Assembly: GCA_029204225.1 (NCBI GenBank)
Contig: CM055109.1
Location: forward strand, 3,550,733 to 3,614,732
Direction of reading: 5' to 3'
DNA from: Diphasiastrum complanatum
Lineage: Eukaryota > Streptophyta > Lycopodiopsida > Lycopodiales > Lycopodiaceae
Length of the DNA stretch: 64,000 nucleotides
The translations under genes and the position numbers were made by a program. The stretch's first letter is position 1, and every line of letters begins with the position of its first letter. Shown one piece after another: positions 33,154 to 44,573 of this stretch. The notes under the pieces were generated by a model, which was not told where the DNA came from, ran no database searches, and was given only the letters and a program-made list of their open reading frames with translations.

Positions 33154-34465
33154 TCAAAACTTGCGTAATCGGTTGTCATTTACCAGAGTATCGAATCGTT
33201 TTCCATCCAAGTGCTCAAGAATTACTGTGCCATAGTTCAGGATTTTCTTCACTTTATACGGGCCTTCACCAGTAAACTTCAATTTACCCTTGATCAGCTT
33301 GGTTTTGTACATCAATGCAAGATCTTCTGCTTTCACGTCTCTTTTGTGCAATCGACGATCGTGCCATGCCTTGCGGTGGGCTTTCTCTGCTGCTAAGGCA
33401 TGAACTGCCATCAATCGAGTTTCACATAATTTGTGCAACGCTTCATGATGGAGTTGTAAAGACATATCATCATTCAATCGTTCTGTGACTGCTATGCGTA
33501 AAGATGGGATTAAAAATTCGCCCATCTTCGAGCTCTCGGGCTCCTCGACATAGGACGAACTATTGTTGTTCTCCTGTCTGTTTTGTGCTGATTTGTTCCT
33601 TGGGTTCTGGCGGCAATCCATGGCTACGTGACCCTTCTTGTGGCAATGGATACACTCAATCTTGGGACTGAGCCAGCAAGTATCTAATGTATGCCCGTCT
33701 TTTTTGCATCTCACACAAGTCTTCTTGTCTGCAACTTGTTGTTTTGACCTCCCTTTGGTCTTCTAGTTGCCCTTGCTTGTTCCCTCTGCTTGCTGGTCAT
33801 GATATTGCCTCTGATTGGACTCCCTGGCTTAAATTGCTTCTTTAATTTCTCTTTGTTTCCGTAGAGGGCCTGGTCAGAACCATCCTTATGATCAAGGTGT
33901 TCTCTGGCCTCGACTTCCTCTCGAATCTCGACAATCGTTTTTTTGAGGTTCATGGTAGGATCTCTCACGAGCAAGGTTTGTGTCATCTGGAAAGATCTGG
34001 GTAAGGCTCTCAACAAGTATGTGAGCTGCTTCTCAGCTGACAGTGCATTCTCTGCTCCAAAGTTATGTAGTGATAGAAACAGATCCTTCATCTTTCTTAC
34101 GAAAGAGGTGACGTCTTTTCCATCCCACTGCAAATTCGTCAGCTGATCTTCCAACATCATGATCTACTTCTTGATTTCATTTGAAATCTGGTGAGCAATG
34201 CATCCCACATCTCCTTAGCCTTGGAGAGTGTAGCCAGGTCAAGTGTGAGGCTATCTTCGATGGAAAATGATATCAAGACTATTGCCTTGTCGTTTTTCTC
34301 CCTCCATTCGCGTAGCTCCTTGCCTGTTGTCGTAGGCATTTCTTCTATGCCATCCACCCAGGGGAATAGTCCTTCACCCTTGAATATCAAAGATGTCTTA
34401 ACTTTCCAGGCTAGAAAGTTAGATCCTGAAGAATCAAGTATCGTGCAGTGGCGTGAGAGAAACAC
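33154..34465 (-). pseudogene. Retroelement with Copia-like gag fused to gypsy-like integrase tail
   Basis: On the minus strand, 34465-34157 and 34160-33730 give a UBN2-type Gag ('SNFLAWKVK', 'AKEMWDALLTRF', 'LTYLLRALPRSF'), broken by a stop near 34157 and a frameshift near 33730. Two zinc knuckles follow, both CX2CX4HX4C (near 33710 and 33650). About 40 codons later the same frame runs into 'EFLIPSLRIAV', 'RKAWHDRRLHKRDVKAEDL', 'GPYKVKKI' and 'NDNRLRKF'. This is the C-terminal region of a Ty3/gypsy integrase, ending at 33154. Protease, RT, RNase H and the integrase core are absent. It could be a deletion derivative or a recombinant between two element types. No LTR pair is seen. Confidence 0.7.
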
Positions 34466-34889
34466 GGTTCTCTCACGAGTAATCGTCTTGCTTTACTAGC
34501 GGACAGTTGGATCTTCTGATCCTAGACAGAATTGTCTTCGCATGCAGGCAGACAAGTATTCTATATTTTTCGTCTTGATTGCTTACTAGCATTAGAATAT
34601 TACATTACATTGTATGTGTATTATGTTGATCTATATGTCAAGTATCATCTAGTAAGCATGGTCGCTCTATGTAAATCTAAGATTAGAGTGATTAAGCAAC
34701 TAGTCAAGGAGTTACAAGAGTGGCAGATTAGCCACGACCTAGGAAGTATCTGCTGACGTCATGCCATCAGATCATATCTCTGTACTTTTGGGTACTTGCG
34801 TGATCTTAGCTAGTACTTCTTTGGAGCGTGAGGAAAAAATGAGTTTCGTTTTGCTCGTATGCCTTTCTCTCGTATTGGACCACAAAGGA
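34466..34889. other. Probable leader or LTR region of the preceding element
   Basis: No gene. 'ggatcagaagatcc' (minus strand, near 34510-34525) could be a decayed primer-binding site. No repeat partner is found to the left. Confidence 0.25.
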
Positions 34890-35050
34890 ATCTCGTTTGT
34901 GGATCTTTCGTGTTCGCAAACGGTTCGTCTTTGTCTCCTTTGACTTTGGTGTTCGCGAATTGTTCGTCTTCGTCTCCTTTGACTTTTGTGTTCGCGAAAC
35001 TCTTCGTGCTTTGTGTCTCCAGATTTTCGAGTTCGCGAACATCTTCGTCA
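34890..35050. repeat. Minisatellite, about 39-base unit with 'gttcgcgaa'
   Basis: 'gttcgcgaa' or near copies recur four times at roughly 39-base steps with 'cgtct.cgtctcctttgac' between. On the minus strand it reads FANTKVKGD repeatedly, but no gene is supported. Confidence 0.7.
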
Positions 35051-35430
35051 GGTTGAGGGCTGAAAGCTAACAAGGCTTTGTAGTTGGAAACATTTTGTTT
35101 CTTCACATGGATCGGATCGTATCGGGTCTAATTTTTCTGACCCTAGAAAAATCCGACCTCATGTATAATTTCGACCCAATGTAAAATATGACTTTGTGTA
35201 TATTTTTATGAACTTTGTATAAATCCAACACAATGTATAAATCTGACCCTTTTTAATCAGAAATCTGACCCACATACATTTAAAATAACAGCTACTTTAT
35301 GTGGGACTGTAAGAAGATCTACTTAGGCCTTCAATGCACTAATCGACTGACATCCAATCATCAATGATGGAGTCAACGCCCTGACAGGCATCTTTTGCAA
35401 CAATGTACAAGCATTATTCTACAACAATGA
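35051..35430. other. Intergenic sequence
   Basis: No gene seen. Short 'aatctgaccc' phrases repeat near 35150-35290. Confidence 0.4.
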
Positions 35431-35606
35431 TCAGTGGTTAAGATAGGTTTAGAATCAGTTAGTTAAGATAGTTTAGAATCAGTTAGCACTTTTTGAGCGC
35501 CTACTGTTTTGTGCCCAGCTTCAAGCATTGTACTCAGTTTTTTGTAATCTAATCAGAGTGCACCATTACTATTTTTTGTTCCATTGCACATTGTAGTATC
35601 AGATTC
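35431..35606 (+). mobile_element. Possible end of a 5' LTR and decayed primer-binding site
   Basis: 'tagtatcagattc' at 35594-35606 resembles the tRNA-Met primer-binding site 'tggtatcagagc' and precedes Copia integrase sequence. Two tandem copies of 'gttaagata.gtttagaatcagtta' lie at about 35437-35485. The LTR start is not visible and the 3' LTR at 36824 does not match, so this is weak. Confidence 0.3.
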
Positions 35607-35659
35607 ATCTTGAACTGTCTTGCTAGTAGCTGTCACACTACCGATTCATCAACATCTGC

Positions 35660-36676
35660 TCACTACTTCCGCTGCTGCTCACCACATTTCCACCAAAATC
35701 CTACAAACTCCAAGGACACCACAACAAAATGGAGTGGTCGAGAGGAAGAATAGGACTTTATGTGAAAGTGCCAAAGCCATAAGGCTAGGTGCTAATCTTT
35801 CAAAACTATTTTGGGATCAAGCTTTGTTGTGTGCTAACTTTCTATGCAATAGGTGGCCGAGTGCTATATTGGATGGAAGAACACCTTTTGTGATGCTATT
35901 CAAGAGGAGGCCAAGTGTCGACTTTCTTAAAACTTCTGGATGTACTTGCTATGTCAATATAACTCTTGATGGTTGGGGGACAAAGGAGGATCCACCTTCA
36001 AGGAAAGCTATATTTGTTGGATATAGTGAGGTGAGTAAAGACTACAAGGCTTACATTCCTACTACTGATGAGGTGATTATGGGTAGAGATGTCATTTTTG
36101 ATGAGGGGAATATTCCAAAGGTGTCTTCAAGTGATGATGTTGTGGATGGATCTAACATTCTTGATGTTAATGTAAAGGATCCGACTTTAGATGGTGATGA
36201 TGATGGAACTTCATCAAGTCAAAAGCCAAGGAAAATATCAAGGGAAAGACAAATGCCTTCAAGGCTCACATATGATGAGAAAGGTAAGGAAGTTGTTGGC
36301 ATCTAGTGAGGCCGAGTACAAAGCACTTACACATTGCACAAAGGAAATGGTATGGATCAAGAGGATGATCAAGGATCTTCACTTGATAGATTTTTCAGAG
36401 AGCCCAATCATATTATGTGACAACCTATCAGCCCAAAAGTTGGCAACCAATCAAATCTGTCATGCTAAGAGCAAGCATATTGAGGTGGCATATCACTTTG
36501 TGAGGGAGTGGGAGCAAGTCTTGGCAAAGGAGGTGGATCTTCAACGTGTGTTTGCAAGGGAATGTGTAGCTAATATTTTCACCAAATCATTGGGAAAGGA
36601 CTTGTTCATGAAGCATAGGACTTCACTTGGAGTGTTCTCAAAGTCTATGCTAAAACTAGTTGAAGAGGGAATTTGA
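35660..36676 (+). pseudogene. Copia pol relic: integrase end joined to RNase H
   Basis: Begins inside integrase ('TPQQNGVVERKNRT' at about 35716) and runs through 'AIFVGYSE', 'KAYIPTTDEVIMGRDVIFDE' to about 36290. The frame then shifts and the sequence jumps straight to RNase H ('ASSEAEYKALTHCTKEMVW', 'SKHIEVAYHFVRE', 'VANIFTKSLG'), ending in a stop at 36674-36676. The whole reverse transcriptase is deleted. The integrase N-terminal part, protease and gag are also missing. It is distinct from the element at 30001, as sequence and spacing differ. Confidence 0.8.
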
Positions 36677-36814
36677 GAAATTTCAACTAGTTTTGCTATT
36701 TTGGTCATATCTGTATATTTGGCAATTGAGGCCAATTTTCATATTAGACTTAGAGTTTGACTTTTCAAAGTTATATTAATCTAAAATCATTTGAGTAAAC
36801 ACTTTTTGGAAGTG

Positions 36815-37200
36815 TGGGAAAGTGTAGTACACGAGTTTTAGAAGATTCAAATTTGAATAGTAGACACATTGAATCTAGTCACAAAAATAGTAAGGTTTTT
36901 CATTATGGAGGAAAACCAAGTTTCAAAATAGGTTCGGACCAAAGCAAGTAAATTTCTAGGAAGTCCTAACTGAATAGATGACAATGCATTACGACTAACT
37001 GCCAATTGCAATCTACGACATGATTAGCTATCCTACCGGATAAGCTTGAACTATTTTAGTATAAATAGCTGATCATTAAAGACTTATATAGTCTCTAGAA
37101 AGTTTTTCAGAGCTCTATTAGAGTAATGCTATTAGCACTTACTGCTTACTAGCGGACGTGCATCAAACATAGTTTTCAATTACTTAGAGATAGCTTAGAG
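36815..37200 (+). mobile_element. Polypurine tract and 3' LTR start
   Basis: 'aagtgtgggaaag' precedes TGTAGTAC at about 36824. The stretch 36945-37160 ('agtaaatttctaggaagtcctaact', split by me from the longer run, through 'ctctattagagtaatg' and 'cttactgctta') is matched on the opposite strand at 54770-54985. That shows it belongs to a repeated LTR family. The 3' end is not fixed. Confidence 0.6.
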
Positions 37201-39110
37201 TAGGCTGTTTCATCCGCTAATGCTTTGTGCTCTCATCATCTGATTTGTACATGCTACTTACTGAATCAATCTATCTTCTTATTGTGTTCAATATAATGTC
37301 AAAATGTATGCTTCTTTGTAGTAATTTGTAATTGATAAATCTCTTATTATTTCGTCTGATCTGTTGAATACTTCAATGCTGCAATATTCTATACATCACT
37401 TTGCACTCTGAAAATGTTTGGCTACGAAATCACTTTAGTACTAATAATTTCAAAGTTAGTTGCTAAAATATTGAACGTGACTTCCGTCATTATAACTTTG
37501 TTCAATTATTGATAGACGTAGTCATGCATAGGAAAGAAGGCTCATTCCGCTGCGCTCAGTAGTTTGTCCATAGGCTTCGGATTATTGAATCGTCATCCAA
37601 CAGTTTTCGAGTGGTACCATTCGACGGTCAATAGTCCGATAGTCCGATAGCTTACCAGTTCGATAGTGGAGACAATTTGGCATGGTTGTACATGAATGGG
37701 TTACACTTAAGGAATTGGAGAAACCAATATAGAGACTCTGTTATTAGATGAGTTGGGAAAGGTAAAAAGATTTCAGTCTATTCAACTAGGTTCTTGTTGG
37801 ACAGTGATATCTATGTTCTTGACTTAATCTTTCTCTCTATTGAAATTTGTGATGTCAGACTTTGCCTAAGTCTAATTCCAAATTTTATAGATGTTTTAAA
37901 AGCAATAAATTGCTAACGTCAAAGCTATTGAAATCTACTAATATAAGGCAGTCTATGGCTCATAATGGCCTCCAAGACGAACAAGAATTAGCGACTGAAT
38001 TTAAGTTAGGCCCTCAGGTTTTAATTTTATCAGTTCTGTCTAAAGAACAGCCTTTGTGAGATCATGTCCCCAGTCTTCAACCCAAAAGATGTGTCCATTT
38101 TTTTTTGTTGATTCGCTTTTTTTAGTGCATTGTTATTATGGCCTTGTCATTGATTGAACGCCACCACACCCTCGCTCCCACATGAACCAACATTTAGGAA
38201 TGGTACTGCAATTTTGTAGGATGTACAATCTTTCTCACTGATTCTATTATAGTTGTTTAAATTCTTTGCTCATCTAGCTTAGATTGTCAATCACGCCCAA
38301 TATCACCTTATCATCCAGATTAATCTTCAATATTTTTCATAGTAAAGTATAAGTACATAAATGCGATTCATCCAGAAGATGTTTTTGAGATAATGATAAG
38401 GGCACAATGCTTCATCATAATAATACTGTGGAATGTTAGGACATTGAGGCTGGAATATTTATGCACCAATATCAAATAAGGGTTACGGTTCCATGAAAAT
38501 GTAGCAATCCCCAAACTAGAGTCCGTGACAATTTCATTTGGACATGTAGAAAAGGGAATGGTGTCCTTCATCTTTTTTGTCGAGTATTTTCTCTGCCTCG
38601 GACCTTACAGAACCTTGTTGCAGTTCACACGAAATGCAAACATTACCGAATCAGATAGGGCAAGATTGTATATGCCACAAGTGAGTAGAAGATCATTCTA
38701 CCTATTGGACTAATTCAATAATGCATAGGTCATTGAAAACCAGAGTGACCATCAATTGCCTTAAAATGTGCATAAAAGATAAAAATTGGAGGATACATGA
38801 AAATTGCTCTATAGTGATATGAAAAGAGGAAGCATTTGTAGTTCCACCTGACCAGCGTGGTGAGATAAAGTAGAAATCAGGCAATACAATTAATGTGAGA
38901 AAACAGAAAAAGGGGCTATGAAGTTTGTGTGCAGTAATGTAGATGCCACTGTGAAGTCTACTAGGGACCAGAGTCTATTTTTCAAAATTCAGACCAATTC
39001 AAATGTACTATGAAATACACGATAGTACTAGGTAGTGCCTAGCGTGTACTGTTTATTTAGATAGCATGTAATTGACACAGAATTGAAAGGAATTGAAGAT
39101 TCAAACGGTA
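37201..39110. other. Intergenic sequence, no gene supported
   Basis: Two weak exon-like stretches are discussed among the rejected items. The right edge is the insertion site of the complete Copia element. Confidence 0.4.
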
Positions 39111-39388
39111 TGTCAATAATCAGATATGCAACATCAAGTATTCACCATAAGCAATCACCAAACAAGAAGGCGCAGGAAAAACACGCAATATCACTCAATC
39201 ACACTAATTTCATACTGAATGTAAAATGTACATATAAACCCTGAACCTTGATAGAGAGAGAAAACTTAAGAGTAGACTACTAGACTATCCTACGACTAGT
39301 TACAGCTAGTAATAGATGTCAATAATAAAGTACATCATAAAATGTAATAAAGAAGTGTAACAATGAAGTTTATCATTGATTTCTAACA
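39111..39388 (-). repeat. 3' LTR of the complete Copia element
   Basis: Plus-strand reading TGTCAATAAT ... TTCTAACA, so in element orientation it starts TGTTAG and ends TTGACA. Polypurine tract 'ttgagggagag' (minus strand) abuts it at 39389-39399. The pol frame ends with the TAG formed by the first LTR bases. Confidence 0.93.
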
Positions 39389-42300
39389 CTCTCCCTCAAT
39401 GATAAAATTACATTCTTCTATTCCTAGTAGAGTACAAAACTTTTCAAATTTACATCTACCCAATGACTTAGTAAAAATATCTGTCATTTGATCTTCAGAT
39501 TTACAGAAAACAAGATCAATGGCTCCACCAAGAATTTTCTCTCGAACAAAATAATAATGTATTTTGATGTGATTGGTTTGAGCATGTAAAACTAGATTTT
39601 TGGCAAGGTGAATGCAGCTTTGATTGTCGCAAGATATAGTAGTCGCATCCATCTATGGTTGACCTGAATCCACAAGCAATCTTTGTAACCATACCACTTC
39701 TTGTGTACCATTGCTGAGTGCTCGATATTCAGCTTCCGTCGAGGATAAGGCTACTGTAGATTGCTTTTTGCTGCTCCATGAAACTGCAGCTGCACCATAA
39801 CTGATTGTACGACGACTGGTAGATCTCCTGTCATCAATATTACCAGCCCAATCAGCATCTGTATATCCTACCAATATTGGCGCTTCAGGCTGATCATACT
39901 TCAAACCAAAATTCAATGTCCCTCGAATGTATCTGAGAATACATTTAGAAGACTTCCAGTGTGCTTGACTAGGATCTTGCATAAATTGGCTAACAACACC
40001 AACATCATAAGAAATATCAGGTCGCGTGTGTGTCAAATAAATCAAACTACCCATCAGCTGTCTGTACAAATAAGCATTCACTCTCTCAGATTCATCATAT
40101 GCAGTAAGCTTCATGTTGACATCCATAGGTGTACTCAAAGGCTTACAATTCTGCATATTGAAGTTATAAAGCAAATTTTGTGCATATTTGCTTTGTGTAA
40201 GAAGACTACATTTTCCTTTTGCCATACTTCAATGCCAAGACAATAGTGCATCAATCCAAGGTTGCTCATGTCAAAAGCATTGGAAATATCTGATTTGATT
40301 TCATCAATTAAGCTCTCATTGCTTCCTATAATAATCAAATCATCCACGTACAACACAATGAACACTATATTTGAATCTTGCCTTAGAATGTAAAGATAAG
40401 GATTAGCATCACTCTTTACCATCCCCTTCGCTTAAAGTGTTCATCAATGCAAGAGTACCATGCCCGTGGTGCTTGCTTCAATCCATAAATAGCTTTGTTG
40501 AGCTTACAAACAGGGTGCTCTCTCCTTGGCACAACAAATCCTTGAGGTTGTACTAAGTACACCTCTTCATCCAGCACTCCATTAAGAAAAGCAGATTTAA
40601 CATCCATTTGCTGGATCTTCCAGCCATAGAAAGCAGAAATACCAATGACAGAACGTATAGTTACCATCTTAGCTACGGGTGCAAAGGTTTCCTCAAAATC
40701 AATACCTTCTTTCTGCTCAAATTCTTTTGCAACCAACCGTGCTTTTTACTTGTTGAGTTGCCCATCCATCCATATTTGATCTTATAAATCCATTTGCAAG
40801 TGATAGGATTCTTACCATCAGGTAGCTCAACCAAATTCCATGTCCTATTTTTTGATATGGCTTCCATTTCTATTTCCATAGCCACACCCCATTCCTTGTG
40901 CTCCTTTGCTTCATCAAAAGTTTTTGGTTCTTGAGCCTTGAGCACGGAGCCCATCAGGGCTAGATTCATCTCTAATCTTGTAGGAGGTTTTCAATTTCTA
41001 CTTGATCTTCTAAGCTCTCCCTGCTCACTAGATTCAGGAGTATCTCTCTTCTTTGCATCATCTGTGACTGATAAGTACCATTTAGGTACTCTCTTGAGGA
41101 TTTCAACATTAGGCTCGCCTTTATTCATTGGATTTTTCATATCAAAATCCACTTCCTTCTTAACCTGTGCTTTCGCTCCCTCATAAAAAGGTTCAATGAT
41201 TATTTCAAATTGTTCATCTCGGCCCATCTCATCAAATGTAGCATCCCTAGAAATCACAAGCTTCTGTGCATTTGTGTCATACATCCTGTATGCCTTGGCC
41301 TTCTCATCATATCCAAGGAAATACACTTGATAGCTTTGGCATCCAATTTTCTTAATTTCTCATCAGGAATATGAGCATAAGCATCACAACCAGATACTCT
41401 CATATGAGAAATATTAGGCTTCTTTCCAGTAATAGCTTCATAAGGTGTCTTACCTTCCACTGATTTTGTAGGACACCGATTCAAGATGTGTGTAGCTGTG
41501 CTACAAGCTTCTACCCAAAAGGTGTTTGGTAGACCCTTGCTTTTGAGCATCGCCCTGGCCATCTCAACAATAGATTTGTTCTTTCATTATGCAACTCCAT
41601 TTTGTTGTGGTGAATAAGGTGTTGTAGTCTACCTCTTGATCCCTTGATCTTTGTAGAAATCAATAAATTCTGTCAAAAAATACTCACCACCTCCATCAAA
41701 TCTCAGAGTCTTGATGCAACATCCTGTTTGCTTTTCAACTAATGCCTTGAACTTCCTGAACTTAGTAAAAGCATCTGATTTCTTGCTTATGAGATAAATC
41801 CAAATGCATCTGCTATAATCATCAATGAATATAGTAGCCACTAAGAGATCTAGTCTGCATAGGTCCACATAGATCGTTGTGGACAAGATCTAGGATGCCA
41901 CTGGCTCTCCTTGCTCCCCTTTTGGGAAACCTCTCTCTGTGTTGTTTTTCCCAAAATGCAACCTTCACAAATTTTTCCTTCAAAAGAAATATCAGGCAAT
42001 CCAATAACTAGATTACCTCTTTTGAGAATCTGTAAACTTTGAGCACTAATATGACCAAATCGTTGATGCCAAAGATCACTTCGACTATCAACAATGCTTA
42101 ACATAGCTTGAGCAAAATATCTCGCATTCAATTTGTAGAGTCGATTCCCGTTGACTCTAGATCCTGTAGCAATCACTTTGTAGTGATTCTTGATGTCTTT
42201 GACAAGACATTTGTCGCTGTCAAACTCAACCTTCAGTTGTTGATCAGCCATCATCCCAACATATAGTAGATTGTTAGCTAAGCTAGATACATATTGCACA

Positions 42301-42520
42301 TTGCTTATCTGCTTTATCTTCCCGCTAGCTAACTTCACTAGTACCACTCCAACTCCTTTAATAGATAGCAATTTGCCATCGACTTGTCCAAATTCATTAC
42401 CATTGTGAGTTTTCTTGAGTTCTAAAAACCACTCCTTCCTTGAAGTCATGTGCTTGGACGCACCACTATCTGCCATTAATGCTGTAATGAACAAGTTTGA
42501 ACTCTCACCTGTATCATCTT
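39383..42520 (-). pseudogene. Copia pol: protease, integrase, reverse transcriptase, RNase H
   Basis: In minus-strand order: protease ('MADSGASKHMTS', about 42477), pre-integrase ('LWHQRFGHISAQSLQIL', about 42080) and integrase core ('IFIDDYSRCIWIYL', 'RFDGGGEYFLTEF', to about 41250). Then come RT ('WNLVELPDGKNPI', '[17 protein letters not shown]', 'VLYVDDLIIIGS' with intact YVDD near 40345) and RNase H ('VGYTDADWAGNIDDRRST', 'SSTEAEYRAL', 'TDIFTKSLG'). Frame changes occur near 41830, 41300, 40970, 40730 and 40420, and a stop near 41588. All domains are present, so only point damage separates it from an ordinary autonomous element. The short pieces differ in frame and none is a working polyprotein. 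Confidence 0.88.
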
Positions 42521-42599
42521 CATATTGATCATCATCGTATTAATGTTGATCAACATAATTGTCTTCATAATAATCATCATCAAACTGATGTTGATCAGC

Positions 42600-43437
42600 A
42601 TAATTGCTCGCTTGCCATTTGCCTTTTCTTTGTTCTATCTCCTTTTGTTTCTTGAAGCATTCACGCTCCCAATGGCCAGGTTTGTTGTAGTACCTACAAT
42701 TTCCAGGTTTATTTTGCCTGGAATAGCCACATCCTTGACCTCAGCCTTGATTCCAATTGCCTCGATTTGGGCCATCATTGGATATTGTTGGAACGATCTA
42801 TGATTTGAGTTTCCACCTCTTGATTGGTGTCTTCCACGTCTGCCACCACGTGCTCTCATTGCAAGAGCTTGATCAAATCCCCTATTGCAATGACTCAAGT
42901 TCTCTTGACGTTGTTCTTCCTGGAAAAGCAATCCACCTAACTCTTCATAGGTTGGAAGATTTCCCGTGTGGCTATACTTGTCACAAACATTTGATGTGAC
43001 TCACTCAAACTATTCAATGTCAATTGCATAATCTCACGATCTAGAACTTGCTCTCCAACTGCTGCTAATTGATCACGAATCTCTTTGATTTTCAGTAGGT
43101 GATCAACAATAGTTGCTCCATCATCCATCCGCAATGTGTGCAGCTTCGTCATCAAGAATAGCAATCAAGAATGTGGTCTCAAACAATGCCTTCAATGTAT
43201 CCCATGCTTCTTTTGGTCCTTCTGAATCTGAAATGTGACAGTTTGTGCTTTTTGTTTTCTCCTGTCAAATGTCCTCTGATCTTCTTCAATCATTGGCCTT
43301 GTCTCTTCACCTGTCACAATCTCTCATAGCTCCTTTTCCATCAAAATATTTTTCAGTTTGAATTTTCAAACTGCATAGTTACCGGCTCCTCCTAATTTGC
43401 TTGACTCATTAAGGACACTCTCACTTAGAGTTGCCAT
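42600..43437 (-). pseudogene. Copia gag of the complete element
   Basis: An ATG at 43437 opens a Gag reading 'MATLSESVLNESSKLGGAGN', soon hit by in-frame stops. The UBN2-type segment ('DGATIVDHLLKIKEIRDQL', 'LNSLSESHQMF') lies at 43160-42940. The single zinc knuckle near 42700 reads C-x-Y-Y-x4-H-x4-C, so its second Cys is replaced by Tyr. A run of Asp and Tyr codons (42480-42600) links gag to protease and contains tandem 'gatgatgatcaat'-like units. Several frameshifts. The role would be capsid formation. Confidence 0.75.
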
Positions 43438-43508
43438 TGCTGAACAGATGAGTCCGGATCAAGTAATTTATCACACCACAGAATTGTATATTTTTCTGGT
43501 TATACACC

Positions 43509-43765
43509 TGATATCGGAATGGAGCGTAGATGTACGGCTGCTCAAGATCCTTTTTAACTTGTGCGTGTGGGTCCGATATTGGGGCATGAGAAATGGACTG
43601 AAGCGCGAATGTACAACTGCTCAGGATTCTCTTAAGCTCGTGTGCTTGGATCCGATATCGGTACGGACATGCAATATCGGACTGGAGCGCGGATGTACGA
43701 CTGTTCGGATTTCTCTTCAGCTAGCGCGCTTGGATCCGATATTGGTACCGATATAAAAAATAGAG
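43509..43765 (-). repeat. Three tandem 80-85-base repeats in the Copia leader
   Basis: Each copy has 'atatcgga.tggagcg', 'gatgtacg.ctg.tc', 'gct.g.gcgcttggatccgatat' in order (copies start near 43511, 43589 and 43674). They lie in the untranslated leader between primer-binding site and gag. Confidence 0.75.
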
Positions 43766-44283
43766 AGAATATAAAAACTTTCAGAGGAAATATTCTAGAT
43801 TTCTTACGTCGGTGCAGCGGCTATGCCGCCTCCTCTTTGCAAAGATTTTGAAACGAGTGATCGTTCAAACCGTGACAGATATCAATAATGTGAAGGGTAT
43901 GAAGCCTCAAAGCTCTGAATGGCAGTACTAGACACTGTCTGGTGTGATTTGCAATACCCCAAACAAACAAATGAGAGATTTCTTGGCACAATTCTCTGAT
44001 AAATGACACTTTTCACAAAGACTAAAAATAATTGTAAAACTTTTCATACTCAACAGATTTTCAATCTGTCTAATACTGCCCTGGCCTATTCGATGCCTCC
44101 GGGATTGTGTGTTCGTTTCCCACTAATAATTGTGAGCTCCAAAACCTACAAAATACACCAAGAAAGATTTCTTCCAGCCGTTTTTGTCTCTCCAAGCTTT
44201 CACCTCCTGTGAAGGACTTTCTCACTTCATTGCGGAGCCTGTGACAAGCTGTATCCACTGATCAGACACGTAGGACTATCATA

Positions 44284-44295
44284 GCTCTGATACCA
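44284..44295 (-). promoter_or_regulatory. Primer-binding site for initiator Met-tRNA
   Basis: Plus-strand 'gctctgatacca' complements the classic Copia site 'tggtatcagagc'. It directly adjoins the 5' LTR. Confidence 0.9.
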
Positions 44296-44573
44296 TGTCA
44301 ATAATTAGATATGCAACATCAAGTATTCACCATAAGCAATCACCAAACAAGGAGGCGGAGGAAAAACACGCAATATCACTCAATCACACTAACTTCATAC
44401 TGAATGTAAAATGTACATATAAACCCTGAACCTTGATAGAGAGAGAAAACCTAAGAGTAGACTACTAAACTATCCTACGACTAGTTACAACTAGTAATAG
44501 TTGTCAATAATAAAGTACAATGTAAAATGTAATCATGAAGTATAACAATGAAGTTTATCATTGATTTCTAACA
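44296..44573 (-). repeat. 5' LTR of the complete Copia element
   Basis: 278 bases, about 95% identical to 39111-39388, bounded by TGTCAATAAT and TTCTAACA on the plus strand. Confidence 0.93.

Larger units (their letters stand above)
39111..44573 (-). mobile_element. Complete Ty1/Copia LTR retrotransposon, degenerate
   Basis: A 5463-base element with both LTRs (278 bases each), a primer-binding site next to the right LTR, a polypurine tract next to the left LTR, and gag-pol between, all on the minus strand. The LTRs differ at about 14 of 278 positions by my count, with no gaps, so the insertion is old rather than recent. The flanks, cggta on the left and ggata on the right, do not form a clean 5-base target duplication. 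Multiple stops and frameshifts in gag and pol show that it cannot move by itself. Confidence 0.93.

Noticed and set aside
34806-35106. Minus-strand 98-codon frame with FANTKVKGD repeats as a repeat protein gene
   Set aside because: It follows from a 39-base minisatellite. No ATG-based gene structure or homology supports it.
37861-38017. Exon-like stretch with AG before and GT after, about 52 codons
   Set aside because: No family recognised, and no partner exons in frame nearby. The pattern is expected by chance at this length.
38525-38713. Plus-strand frame 'FGHVEKGMVSFIFFVEYF' ending near a gtgagt donor
   Set aside because: Interesting wording, but no acceptor with matching phase and no recognised homology.
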